64,000 bases of DNA, taken from NCBI GenBank assembly GCA_951230915.1, contig OX579638.1:17502696-17566695 (forward strand). Direction: 5' to 3'. The notes under the pieces are model-generated. The model was not told the origin of the DNA. It ran no database searches and was given only the letters and a program-made list of their open reading frames with translations. A program made the translations under genes and the position numbers. Positions 20,314-31,711 of this stretch are shown piece after piece. The stretch comes from Antitrichia curtipendula. Its lineage: Eukaryota; Streptophyta; Bryopsida; Hypnales; Leucodontaceae. Every line of letters starts with the position of its first letter. The stretch's first letter is position 1.

Positions 20314-21466
20314 TACTACTAGAAGAAACAATGATCAAATTAACAAAAATTCAACACAAAAGTGTTGATTTGTTTGTTGATTTGATCCCATTTTATTTTT
20401 TAAATATTATTATTATTATTATTATTATTTATAAAAATAATTAAAACTACCACATAGCAAGCAATTCAATTGCCACGTGGCATTTGCCACCACCAAGGTT
20501 TGATTCTTGGACCTCATAGTTGAGGCGCAAGGACCCTTACCAATGCATCACATACAAATTTACATGACTGTGACTTATGTAAAATTTTTTCCCTATAGTT
20601 TTTTCATTTTTTTTCCATTAGTTTTGAAAACCAGCAGACTTTGGAGGCGATTTTGGCCTAGTAAATGAACTTTTCTTAAAAAACTATGAGCTAAGAAAAT
20701 TTGTAAAATCAAACCAAATTTCACCTCCAAAAATCCGTTTGAGATTTTAAGCCTTCTATCAAAAGTTATGGACAAAAACCAGAGAGTATGTTTGATAATG
20801 TCACAGAAAATGTCCATTTCCACATCTTTCTGACTTTTGTCTGTAATGTTTGATTGAAGGCTTGAAATCTCAAACAGGTTTTTTGGAGGTGAAAGTTGGC
20901 TTGATTTTACAACTTTTCTTAGTTCAAATATTTTGAAAAATGTTCATTTACTAGGACAAAATCGTCTTTAAAGTTTTTAAAGTTCAATTCAATCCCTCTC
21001 TGAAATTTATTCATAACTTTTGATTAGAGACTTGAAATTGCAAACGGTATTTTGGAGATGAAAGATAATCTGATTTAGAAACTTTTCTTAGTTCAAAATC
21101 TTTAAAAAAAAAATTATTTACTATTCTTAAATGGCCTATGAAGTCTGCTGACTTTGAAAAATACCGAATTGTGAATGATTTAGTTAGTTTTTTTAAATCA
21201 CATTATTTAAAGAATACTAACCATGGTGATTTAAACTTTTTTCAAATCAAAAAATTACATGAGATTCTTGAAAGTGAAAATTAACAAAAAAGTATTGATT
21301 TTTTCGTTGATTTGGAGTTGCAATATCCAAATCAACAAAAACATTTGTTGATTTCGACAGTTTTTACCAAAATCAACAAAAAATTGTTCAAATGGACGAT
21401 GCAATATCAAAATCAACACTTCTATATTGATGTTTTGTTGATTTGGTCACTGTTTTTCTATTAGTG
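20314..21466. mobile_element. CACTA-type non-autonomous element, 1,153 bp
   Basis: The left end tactactagaagaaacaatg and the inverted right end cactaatagaaaaacagtg align over about 20 bp with one gap, continuing into atcaaat.aacaaaa on both sides. The flanking GAA duplication (3 bp) is typical of CACTA elements. It has no coding capacity. Internally it has a long inverted repeat (20630-20985) and a (TTA)n tract at about 20404-20430. It interrupts the mobile-domain gene copy 1. Confidence 0.8.
20630..21130. repeat. Long inverted repeat plus a third direct copy inside the CACTA element
   Basis: About 20630-20790 and 20835-20985 are inverted copies (caaaaatccgtttgagattt / aaatctcaaacaggtttttt, with aaaagttatggacaaa beyond). 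21000-21130 is a further diverged copy in the orientation of the second. A related inverted repeat occurs at 43300-43672. Confidence 0.7.
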
Positions 21467-21720
21467 GAACCTCAAGAGTGAGGAGATGATTAAGGACTCA
21501 GGAGCTCATCTTAGGAGTTCCGAATCAGTACAAGTTGATAGTGAGAGGTTGACCCGAAGATTGGACCAAAGATGTTTGGACGGAGGTGTATTCGTTTAGG
21601 AAAAGCGGATCTGGATTAGCCTCTCGGACGGATAAGTACGCAAGCGGAAAGTTCTGGAGTCCGGCCAATGTAAAGGAGGGATATTGTTGCAGCACAAGGT
21701 AGGTAAATTTTCCATTATAC

Positions 21721-22860
21721 TCACAAAAATTGCCCTAGAGTATAATTAAGTGACTCTAAAGATCGAACCCACAAGATTCTGTGAAGTATCTAGCCTTATT
21801 AAGCAATTAAATCTAGTCAGTATTCAAATCCTACTTTTTGGTCCTTTTTCTAAATCCGGAAACATAAAAACACCAAGAAAACTATAGGTTGGATTTCTCC
21901 CACCTTCCGATTCCAACTAGTTATCCGGTATTCAAATCCAACACAACCCTAGGATCTTACCACTTCCGATCTTGGTATCCGTCTAGACCAATCCGCTCAG
22001 GATGGCCTATAAGTATCTTCACTCCTATCTGGTTTGGTTTTACCTCTGTTTAGCCATCAGAAGGGTTGCCGCTTGCTTTTGAGAGTGGTAGGCCCACCAC
22101 ACCTTTCGTAACTTATAGTGGCTGAAGACCTACTATCCTAATCTCTAATCTCCTAAACTATCCCGGATCCGGTTTGGTCCTTCACAACAGCCTAGATAGC
22201 GATCCGGATTGTAGGTAACACAAAGACCCCCCGTACGATCCTCTCAATACTACAACGACCTTGGCGCCACTTCCTATCCGTACAAAGCTAGGCGATTACG
22301 AGTGCATCTGTCCATTCCAATATCAACCAAAGTTTTTTTGTTTACCACTAAGGCAGTGAGACCTCACAGGAGATCGGATACAAAACTGGATTTTCTACCC
22401 GGGAATTCTAGCGCAACTAAGGAATCCCTTCCTATCCGCCTAGCCTAACAACAACTTTTTCATCTGAAATCTGAAACTCTAGATGTACTGAGGAATTGAA
22501 ATTCACTTCCAACTCTTTTCTACCTGCTCTAATATACTTAGAATCAAAACTGAAACGCCAAAGGGAGAAATCCTTCACAAATCCGCTCGCGCCTTTTTAA
22601 CTTCTCACCATACAACCCTGCCATACACTTGGGAGAGACACACAACAAGAGAGCAAATAGAAAACACAAGAAAATTGCAAAGTGAAGACTCCCAAATTCC
22701 ATCACAGAGACTAGCTTATATACAATTGTAAAACTTCCAAAAATACAAAAAGGCAAAAGTGCTTGTGAAAGTCAACCATTTTCTGGATCAAGTTTCCAGT
22801 CCTTTCTAATACTACCGGATCGAATTACAAGTCCGGATCCGTTCCCGTCCTATCCTACAC
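21721..22860. other. Retroelement-derived non-coding region
   Basis: Rich in cggatcc/ggatccg words shared with 22.9-28.7 kb. A minus-strand TATA-like ttgtatataagc lies at about 22715-22726. No open gene. Possibly LTR or untranslated sequence of the mobile-domain elements. Confidence 0.4.
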
Positions 22861-24210
22861 TTACAAAAATATCCTACCTACAATGCAATCCAACGCACCA
22901 GCATAGGACTTAGGCTCCGGTTCCAATTGATCGAAGACATCATCCAAGTTCTTGTTCCGCTCCCCGGCTATAGGATTCGGGAGATTGGATCCGGGTGATG
23001 AATCCAAATCAATTGGTGTAGTTTGGAAAGGTTGATTCTTCTTTGACTGGGGAGTCTGATCTTTACCTTCCCTCGGATTAGTCCCATCCGGAAATGACTC
23101 CGGCATTGAGATATCTGACAAATGGATTCTCATGGATTCGATCAACTTCTGGCTGCACTCCTCCATCTTGTTTGCTCCCTCCCGTGCTTTGGCCATTGAT
23201 GCTTCCACTTGTTCGGAGAAGTCAGTCAAGATCCAAACCATCCGGGAACCGGATAGTTTCTTCTCTTCCAATACTCTCTCATCAAACAACTTTGCTTTGA
23301 TGGCAGCGGTTCCAATTTCTCTAAAAGAAGCTTTCACCGCTGTTACTACCTTTTGCGTCTATTCCGCCATTTCTCAAGTGGCGGCCACGTTGTTCTTGAA
23401 GGTGAAAATCTTCGCCTTCAACATGTCGACTTCCTCCTGAAGTCGGTGAATCTCTGCTTCCTGCTTCCAAATCTCGGCCGGATTGGTGATGCAATCCACC
23501 ACTTTCGCTGGTAGCTCGCTCTTCGAGGACGCATCCACCAGCTTCCCGATCTTGAGAGGGTCCTTTTCTAGACCTTCCAATTCCCTCGTATGTTGCAGAG
23601 GATTCCAATCAACTGTTCGAACGGATCATCGGGATCCGTTTTCTCGGAGACCGACTTCTCAATTTCTGGTCTCTTCTCTGGAGTAGACTTGTCTCTATGA
23701 GGCGTTCCTCTTCCGTGAGAAAGTGTCGTCTTTTGCCGCTTATTCGTCGGCCTCTCAAGATCTTCCTCTTCTTCTTCTTCCGTCTCTTGTTCGGATCTGG
23801 ATCCTTCCTCAACTTCATCATCCGTTTTTTATTCTCCGTACTTTAGGAGAACTTCTTGAGCCCTCCATTCCTTCTCTTCCGTATCCGTGAGGAGTTGGTT
23901 GTATTACTGATAAAGGTGGAAGAGGTAGGGACACAAAGGTGTGGGCCTATTCCTTCCGATCATGGTAGTAAGCTGGGATACCAGATCGAACAGAATCCAG
24001 GCCCAGTCTGCTTTTTGGTCTCCGCTTAGGGCACCGAAAATGGTGTTGCCGAGGAATATTGTCACCCTTGTCGGTTTTTCCAGGTGGAAGATTGGAATGA
24101 GAAACTGGAGGAGGTTCCGGTGTCGATCGTCTACACAATCTTCGACCGCGTATTCATCCTTCAGGTTCACTGCTCCCCGGAACTTACACCAGATGAACTC
24201 GTCTTTTTGA
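22861..24210 (-). pseudogene. Plant mobile-domain (gag-like) gene remnant, copy 2
   Basis: Starts at the ATG at 24218 (MANQKDEFIWCKF). It contains YAVEDCVDDRHRNLLQFLIP, TIFLGNTIFGALSG, then RPTPLCPYLFHLY, stops, a long Glu/Asp-rich acidic stretch (about 23760-23830) and a coiled-coil-like C-terminal part (23337-22861, EKKLSGSRMVWILTDFSEQV). Several in-frame stops and shifts. The core matches copy 3 (FLIPLLYPEKPTWITVTVAN; PISLYLFHFY). Layout resembles plant transposon proteins of the putative-plant-transposon type (Pfam PF20167-like); that name is an inference. Function in the element unknown, possibly capsid-like or regulatory. Confidence 0.6.
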
Positions 24211-24218
24211 TTGGCCAT

Positions 24219-24812
24219 CCTCTGACCCCCTAACCAGAAACTATAAACCGTTGTTGTGTTGAGAGCGTTTTGTCTCGGGAAATCACAGGGATTCTGGCTA
24301 CAACAAGAAATGACTTAGGAAGTAAAATTTTTGTAGTCGTGTAGGTTCTTCAAACTTGATTGTTGAATCTTTAAACTCGATCGTCGAATCTTCAAACTGC
24401 TCCCCGTTGGCCTATCTTGTAGTGGTTCTAATTGGGTTTCAAGGTTAAAGTAGGTAATAAGAAACCATGGTCTTCGGACATGTAAAACGGGATGGCCAAA
24501 CCACAAACTGAACCATCTGAGGGATTGGATCCTAAATTTTCAAATCCACAGTGACTAACAATTATGCCTCACCAATGGAAACAATAAAAAAGTACAACCA
24601 TGTAGGTGATCAACCCCACTTTGTTGTATCCACAACACAAAAGAGGCTAAGCAATGGTTTCACCCATGCCGCCCGCAACAACAAAGTTTACAAGAAAAGA
24701 CAAGCTATAAGCCACAATACACAAGTCTTTGTTTCCAACTCCAACTCTTCCTTCAACTCCAACTCCTTGACTGAACTTCAACTGAGTGCCGTCGATGCTT
24801 CACAATTCCAAA
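24219..24812. other. No supported gene
   Basis: Mixed repeat-derived sequence; a CTACAACAAGAAATG at 24297 resembles a CACTA-type end but no partner was found. Confidence 0.35.
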
Positions 24813-24816
24813 TGAA

Positions 24817-25370
24817 ATGAATGATAGCTTTTTGGAAAGCTTACACAAATTTCTATTTTTCCTCCAAATTTCTATTTTTCCTCCAAATTTCTATTTTTCC
24901 TCCAAATTTCTATTTTTCCTCCAAATTTCAAGTCATTCTAACACTTTCCATTATCTATGGCCACCCGAAGTTTCGGCCTTTAAAATTGAGGGTAGCAGAT
25001 CCTTCTTCACTTCAACATACACAACTCTTTCATAAATACTCCAAATAGAACAAATGATAGCTTGTTAGAAAGGCTAACAATATTTACTTCAAACTCTTAA
25101 ATTTTTATTTCAAACTAAAGAACTGTCCATCTTCTATGGTCGGTCGAAGTCTCTGTCCCTTATTGTGGGAGGCAACAGACCTTTCTCCACTCAAACTAGC
25201 ACAAATTTCAATTCACAACTTCAATTCAAGCATGAAAGAACTTTTTGGAAGCACAACACCATGATATATAATTCCTCCAAATTTCATTTCAAACCTCATA
25301 ATATTCAACACCCTATAGTTCCTCAAACATTTGGGCCTTATCAACAACAACGAGAGAGAAGATGAATAGT
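24817..25370 (+). repeat. Degenerate tandem duplication, 2-3 units of ~170-240 bp
   Basis: Units begin at about 24817 (aatgatagctttttggaaag), 25051 (caaatgatagcttgttagaaa) and 25226 (gcatgaaagaactttttgga), each followed by tttcaaa-type text; the first two also share ctatggycrbycgaagt and a TTCACTTCAA/CTCCACTCAA stretch. Unit one contains five copies of a 19-bp repeat, tttctatttttcctccaaa, at about 24848-24930. Confidence 0.6.
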
Positions 25371-25681
25371 GTTCCCCCATTTCCTCCACCTTATCTTCTA
25401 TCTAAACCATATAAGTCAAGTGGATTTCATCCCATGCCTTGACCATGTGACTCCCTTAATCTCCATTGGTTGTGAATTTTGACCAATAGACTAATTTCAA
25501 ATCTCTAGTTAGAAGATAATTCACCTCAAAATATTTAGAAGATAATTATTTCAATATTTTCCTTGTACAACTTCATAAACACAAATTTAATTTATAAAAC
25601 ATACTTTAAGTATAGAATAAAGAACTAAAAACTAACATATGTCTAATAGAGGTTAAAAAATAGAGCTCCAATCGAAATATC

Positions 25682-25895
25682 ACTCCATCTGCAAGAACTT
25701 GAGAATGCGTCTAATGGTAGCAGCAACATAATCGATATGATCCGCCTTAATTAAAGGATTAACTGGTCCTTCCAATCATTATTGATGACCACAACTTCCT
25801 CGATAGGCTTGACCATGCAATAATACTGATTGATGTTTAAACCTTCAAAACAACCTTCAAATGTCACTTCACGACTATCGGGCTCAACGCATCCA
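25682..25895 (-). pseudogene. Unidentified conserved-looking exon fragment
   Basis: After an acceptor-like ttgttgcag (about 25896-25904) the minus strand reads VGCVEPDSREVTFEGCFEGL then VVVINNDWK; one frame over it continues PVNPLIKADHIDYVAATIRR and ILKFLQME to a stop. The text looks like real protein with one frameshift. I do not recognise the family. Confidence 0.3.
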
Positions 25896-25904
25896 ACCTG
25901 CAAC

Positions 25905-27130
25905 AAGAACACCAATGTCCGAGCGTCATGTTGAAGATTCATGTGCCATTGTTTCTCCACACGAGGTTGCTTTGGTGGTCAAAATGGTCCAGCTTCATCT
26001 TGTGGACGCCCATGTGGCAATGGCAAACCCAACGACAGTTGAAGTTGGTCTGACAATTGCGATAAAGGAAACTCAAATTTACACTCCGGTTGAGATTCTT
26101 CATCTTGAGACTCAAAACCCCCCCTCTAGTTCGACATAGTATGACTTAAATGAAAACTCAAGAATAATAACATCAAGTACAATGAAGCTCACAAATGAAC
26201 TCTTCTTTCTATATTTTATCTATCACAATAATGAGAAGCGTCACCTTGAAGCCATTCCCAATGATGTCTTTTCCCCTCACTATTTTATAAATATCAAACT
26301 CATCTAAAGAACGTAAATATATATTTTTATATAGTATCTGCATCTGCAGCACGACACCACTCTCCACATCTCTTCCGTCCATTCACTCGGAAAACCTCAG
26401 ATGGTGTTGTCAAATTGATTTGACAACTTCCCTAACAATTCTCAAACCATTCGCTCCTCTCTAAATCCCTAAGGTTTATCTATCAACCCTAGGCATCCCA
26501 TCGCGGCGAGATCTACCATGAGATGATTCTTTTCCTGCTCTTCGGAAGGGATGATTGGAATCACCTTCCGGAGCTTAACTGCGGTTGCGGAGGAAGTAGA
26601 CGACCCCGATATATGCTTGCGGAGCAACGGCATGGACACAAACTACTCCTGGCCGGATCCTTTCTGATACTACCTCACCTGCTCCTAGCCGCACGTCCCG
26701 ATCTCATTTTCTCTCTCCGATCTCAATCGAAAAATCACATAGGCTGGCGCACGCACGGAAATCTAACCCTGCAGCACACTCTAATGCACTTCGATCTTTT
26801 GCACATTCACACTCATAGAAAACCAAAATGCGGAGCAGAAAACAAAGAGTGCAGAGAAATCGTCTTGCCAAACGGAGTTTGGAAAAGGGGCGCAACTAGA
26901 ATGGTCCAGCCCTTATATAGTCTCAGGACCCAGACTGGTCATCATGACTTTTTCCGATCCAGTTCTCAGCATTCTAGTCTAACCCTAATCCGATTCTTGA
27001 CATCTCCGGATACGATTCCGCTCCTGAATACTGATACATGGACCGGATCAGATCCAGTTGTTCCATTACTTTAATACCCTTGTTTATTTTTAGTCTTCTC
27101 TTGTTTCTAAGCTGAATCCGGATCCTAATT
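25905..27130. other. Repeat-derived region with promoter-like segment, no gene
   Basis: A 183-codon open frame at 26523-27074 has no recognisable domain and lies in sequence resembling a retroelement LTR or leader (ccggatc words, TATA-like cttatatag at 26914). I treat it as non-coding sequence 5' of copy 3. Confidence 0.35.
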
Positions 27131-27189
27131 GCTAGTTTTCGTTCCATATTTTAGGTAAACAAGAAGAAACCAAAAAAATTGTTTGCGAT

Positions 27190-28660
27190 AGATACGCCAT
27201 TAGGATTGTAGGAACGATAGGCATAGACGAGTGCTGGAATTTTTGATTCCGCTCCTTTATCCGGAAAAGCCTACCTGGATTACAGTCACGGTGGCCAACA
27301 CCATCTTTGGTACTATGGAGGATAGATTCGTACATTGGGATAGAGTGCTCGTATGTGTAGTGTCCAAATTGGCTAAGCATATGCCGAGGGGTAAGCACAG
27401 CCCTATCAGCTTGTATTTGTTCCACTTCTACTACCAGAAGGAGGTTCTGAGTGGTCAAAAGATAGTGGCATATGACATCGGGGCCACAATCTTGTAGTAT
27501 GGACTCACGGATGAAGTGGAGTCGGATCATCTGGAGTTCGAGGAGGAAGAACATCCGGAGGAGAGAGTGGAACTTGTCAAGCGTTGGGATAAGCGGAGGA
27601 AGACAATCGATCCGGCTTTGAGAGGAAAATTACCAGCATCGGAAGGTGGAGAGCCCAACCATGTTTTGGAGGGTGAAGGAGTTTGGGAATTCTTCTATAC
27701 CGGAATCCAGTGGATGCGGTAGGCGAAGCAGTTGCACGACAACATGACGGATCTTCTCATAAAAATTATTGAGGAGGTGAAGGTGGAGTTGGATAAGCTC
27801 ATGGCCAAAATCAAGTGACGACTGGGTCCTGAGGTGCTACGCGCAAAGGAGGAGCAGATCCAGAATGTGGAGAAGGAACAAGATGACCTTTGAATCCGAG
27901 TGAGTTGGATGGAAAGGGAACTTACGATAGTAAGGCAAAAAGAGGCAGAGGCTCTCCAACTTGTCCGGAACCTTACAGCGTTGGTCGAGCAACTAGCGGA
28001 GCTTGTGGTTAGATCCAACCTCTTCAACAATCGGCTGCTAAATAACCGGATCGAAGGTGGTGACAATTTTAGTCGATGTTCAAGCCTAGATGAAGACGAT
28101 ATTGAAGGAAATTGGCAAGTTGCTAGAACACCTTGATCCGGAAAAAGGCTTGAGGTCCCTTCTAAGGCCACATGTAGGTCTTTCTTCAAGTCAATCACAG
28201 ACGTCGCTGACAAGTGTGAATCCAGTACCCAAACCAGAAAGGAACCAAATCCAAAATCCATTCCGGTGCAACTGGAAGTTTATGCCCGGCGAAGTGCTTT
28301 ATCACCTTGACCAAGTGCAATAGGGGCATTCATGATGCCCGGAATGAAGGTCCATAGCGATCTCATTGATTGGATTGGGATCTTATCGAATCTAACTTGG
28401 ATTCATCCGGAAGACTTCTCCCACATGCAACAGCCTTTGTCCAAACAAGACAGCACGATGGTGGATCTGGTTGAGACTTGAGAAGCAGCTAAATGTACAA
28501 TGGATCGAAGACTTCGAGGACAAGGAGTTTGAGACCGGATCCACGACAAAAACTGATGAGGAGTCGCCTCCACCTACTACATATAAGATTCAAATCTGGG
28601 CAGTAATCAAGTTGACTCCGGTGAAGACCATTGTCAAGGCACTAGTGAGTTAGGGTGGTA
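27190..28660 (+). pseudogene. Plant mobile-domain (gag-like) gene remnant, copy 3
   Basis: Core at 27235-27500 (FLIPLLYPEKPTWITVTVAN, PISLYLFHFYYQKEVLSGQK), then a TAG, a Glu-rich stretch (ESDHLEFEEEEHPEERVELV) and a long coiled-coil region (27720-28080; KAKEEQIQNVEKEQDD-like heptads, ELTIVRQKEAEALQLVRNL). In-frame stops at about 27498, 27719, 27816 and 27891. Same domain order as copy 2, in the opposite orientation about 3 kb away. Decayed. Confidence 0.6.
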
Positions 28661-29490
28661 GCAGTTTGAAGAAGGCACAAAAGGGGAAGTAGATAGGGTG
28701 TTTTTTGTTAGTCAGGATTTCAATTTTAGTTCCGGAACGGATTTTTTGTGTCTGGGCCCGAGTTCCAAATTTCTTAGGGATTGGCCTGTGACTTTCCGGT
28801 TATCTCGAAGGGTCATTGTATAGTCGCCTTGAATTTAAGGTGTCTCTTTGGCTTTTGGTTTTGGTTTTTAAGGGTGGATATGACTGTTGCCCTACCATTC
28901 CATCCAAGCGCATTTTCAAATGTTTATTTCATTCTTTTCTTTAATTTGAGCCACCAAGTGAACATTCTGACTTTATGCAAAGAATTTGTTGGTTTGTTTA
29001 TGTGAATGTTGGGTTGTAAAAGGGAATGGGAGAGGAGGAATTCGGATTTTAGGCAATTGGATCAAGTTGAGAGGATACGTTTGTGACAATGTTTAGACTC
29101 ATGAATGAGGATTTGTGTGTGGTGCCTTTAAATTACCGGAACGATAATCTGGCAAAATCCAAGAGTGGTGTAGATGCAAGTCCAGAATCAAGCATGGTTT
29201 TGTGCGGACACAAGCAAGCGCTAGAGGGAAATCCCCATTCATCGAAAAGTCTGCCAATTGCATGATCAATCTAGCAACTAGAAAACAATCCTCTATTAGC
29301 TCCGGGTGTCTTTGATCTGATGTTGTAGTGAAGGGAGCTGGACGTGTCTTTGAGTGACTTGCTTTTCGGATAGGCTATCCGTAAAGTTGTGAGGGTGCTA
29401 ATTTTCCTTCTCTATTACAACACATTGTTTGTTTGTTTGATTGTTTGTTTAGTAAGAGTGGAAAATGTGAGGATGCTGAGTAGTGAAGTC
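28661..29490. other. No supported gene
   Basis: Mixed sequence between the mobile-domain remnant and the LINE; a TTTG tetramer run near 29428-29450. Nothing else seen. Confidence 0.4.
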
Positions 29491-29499
29491 CCTACCCCT

Positions 29500-30782
29500 C
29501 TAAAAGATCAAGAACGGACCCTCTGAGGATAAAACAGAGGAATAGAAAACCAATAATTTGGAGAGATACAACCAAGATCTAGAAAGGGCTGGATCTGGAA
29601 TGAATTCCGGGTAGTATTTGTAACTGGAAGAGAGTAAGAGATTGGACAGGTTGCTTGGATTTTTGGAAACAAATAAAAAAATGCAGATACTTTAGTTTGT
29701 GAGTTGTGACAACATACTAGAATCCCTTGGGACAATATTTCAAGTCATTTTACAATGTTCGGGTGTTGTAAGGATACTTATGCCTAGACCATGTGATCGA
29801 CAGGGAGGGCTTCAAGGTTCAGCTTCCTCCATGACTTTGCTACCTTGTTCCATATGGTGGAGCCCTTTAACCTTGGAAGTAGTGAACCATGAAGAAATCT
29901 AAATTAGGTGTCTAATTTCCTTTGGCATGGGGCTAGAAGTGACTGAGCCTATGGCCCAACAAGTGGTGGAGATTGGAGGCGTACAATTCTCAGGCTTTCA
30001 TTATCCACTTGACCATAAGGGCGATGAGGGTATCTTGCGAGTTGATCAAGTTAATGCCTCCATTCTCAATGCTTTTGTAGCACTGAATTTGTAAAACTTT
30101 CAATCTAGTTCTATGGATGGAGCCTGACTATAGGTAGTTCATGATCATTGATGTTACTTTTTGTATTTCTGCTTGAGACCAACCCCATATTGTTGCAAAT
30201 AATAGTATTACTACCAACAAAATCTAGTTGACAATGATTGTTCTTCTAGTGACATTGATTTTTGCCGTACTCCAATATTGGAATTTTTGAAGCGTTGATC
30301 CATACTATTGGAAGTTGATTGGTCCAGTCAAGTCTACCATTCTCAGTGCTGTGTCTCCAATATTTCCTTGACTTTGTCTAATTTAGGACAAGACCTGAGG
30401 CTCTACAGAATCTCTTGATCGCTCCGATGGCATTTCAGACAAGGATTTCTTCTCCAAGCAGGGTGAGGGAGGTATTGTCCGCAGATTATACCGAAAGTTG
30501 TTGCTTCATTCTCCCGGGAGAGTTATGCCTCTAACAATGCCTCTATCCATGTTCTTCATCATCATCACATTGAGTACTTCAACCACCATTAGGAATAGGT
30601 AGGGGGCAAGCGGACAATCCTGTTTTACTCCCCTTTTGATTGAGAGCATGGAAGAGCAGATGCCATTCATACTAACTGCAGCTTATGCATCTAGGAATAG
30701 CATTTTTGTCATCGTCACAAAAGATGGCGGGATACCAAGGCAAGCATTGTGCAAGAAAGGAAATTCCAATCAACTGTTATAG
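29500..30782 (-). pseudogene. LINE reverse transcriptase, second part (dead)
   Basis: Continues the LINE interrupted at 34374. Minus-strand text in shifting frames: LEFPFLHNACLGIPPSFV, GVKQDCPLAPYLFLMVVE (about 30630-30577), then a catalytic box reading SADN at 30474-30485 where active enzymes have Y/FADD, followed by TSLTLLGEE and RASGLVLN, and further 3' the thumb/connection region (TIIVN-ILLVV, IHRTRLKVLQ, GGINLINSQDTLIALMVKWI). Stops and shifts throughout. The loss of the second Asp of the box makes catalysis impossible even apart from the stops. Confidence 0.8.
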
Positions 30783-30805
30783 ATAGCCTAGTCAAACCAT
30801 GGTTG

Positions 30806-31125
30806 TCTAGGTCACGTCATGTCACGACGTCAGTATGTCGCGACGTTGACGTGACGTAATTCCCAAAGTCCGTCATGATAGAATATTCTATTATTTTGAT
30901 GGAATATGTTAAAATTCTCTAGGAAGATCAACATAAATTACGCTAACATGTTAAGTAGCAGTAATACATTAAATTTTCCATCCATGATTGTCAAAAAAAT
31001 TATAAAAAAAATATTTATTTTTTTTGAAATTTAGAATTTAGGGTTAGGATTGTCAAGATTTTTATGGAATCATGACGTGTCACGACGCGTCATGACGTGA
31101 CGTGACAGACATCATGACGTAAAAA
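30806..31125. repeat. Paired TGACG/CGTCA clusters
   Basis: Two ~50-bp clusters, 30806-30860 and 31068-31125, contain about nine TGACG or CGTCA words and share gtcacgacg. They flank 200 bp of AT-rich DNA and are roughly inverted, as the ends of a small element would be. TGACG is the core bound by plant TGA-type bZIP factors; relevance here is unproven. Confidence 0.5.
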
Positions 31126-31487
31126 TCTAGAGTCACATCAGGATAAACAAAGTTGAGTCAAACTATAAATTTGCAATTTTGGATTAAATTTTTGGGTGTT
31201 TTACCAAATTTTGACAGTTTATTTATTAAGTTTGAATCCAAATGGGTCATTTTGTTTGGTTGCTTTAATCTAGTTGGAGTCTTTTTTATGTATGTCTAAT
31301 TAGAGAAGGGAGGATTATAGCTAGGTTAATTGCCCAATTTGGAAGATGTCAATTTGTCTATCCACCTGGCTAAGGTGTGTTAAAAGGATATTAAGTGAAT
31401 CTTTAGTCCTAGTTGGCATTGTGTCTAGTTGGTCAAGCCTAGTTGGAAGGGATTTGAATGTAGTAAGGGAGGAATAAATGTTGTATA

Positions 31488-31711
31488 TACTAGAAGAAAC
31501 CCATGTTTTTATGACATGCCTAGTATTTTTATGACAGATGTTTTTGGTCTTTTGGACATCTATTTTGACATCTAGCTGTCTTTATGTCAACAATAACATC
31601 CGGTGAGTATCATAAACAATATAAAAATAATTAAATGTCAAAATAGATGTCCAAAAAAATCCGCTATAAAATATTGGACATGTCAAAAAATAACATGGGT
31701 TTCTTCTAGTG
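31488..31711. mobile_element. CACTA-type MITE, 224 bp
   Basis: Left end tactagaagaaacccatgtt and inverted right end cactagaagaaacccatgtt differ in one base over 20 bp. Flanking trinucleotides are ATA (31485-31487) and GTA (31712-31714), a 3-bp duplication with one change. Interior rich in gacat/atgtc words like 17659-17985. No coding capacity. Confidence 0.85.

Larger units (their letters stand above)
20161..21720 (+). pseudogene. Plant mobile-domain (gag-like) gene remnant, copy 1, N-terminal part
   Basis: ATG at 20162 begins MAEGSDPKLQKHTVAAWMVY. The frame is split at 20311 by a CACTA-type insertion and resumes after 21469; further on it reads LGVPNQYKLIVRG, a stop, then DWTKDVWTEVYSFRKSGSGL and the following tract ending FWSPANVKEGY near 21685. 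A donor-like AAG|GTAGGT follows near 21702. The end of this part (PANVKEGY) overlaps in sense the start of copy 2 (GAVNLKDEYAVEDC), so the copies give successive parts of one protein. The family resembles plant transposon proteins often annotated as plant mobile domain. Non-functional. Confidence 0.55.

Noticed and set aside
20490..20570. tRNA-like text (ggtttgattcttgg... ) as a tRNA gene or SINE
   Set aside because: No cloverleaf or A-box/B-box pair at correct spacing.
24845..24935. CRISPR-like array (five 19-bp repeats)
   Set aside because: The repeats are contiguous with no spacers, in a eukaryotic repeat context: a simple tandem repeat.
26523..27074. 183-aa open frame as a gene
   Set aside because: No domain, lies in retroelement-like leader sequence, and a minus-strand frame overlaps it.
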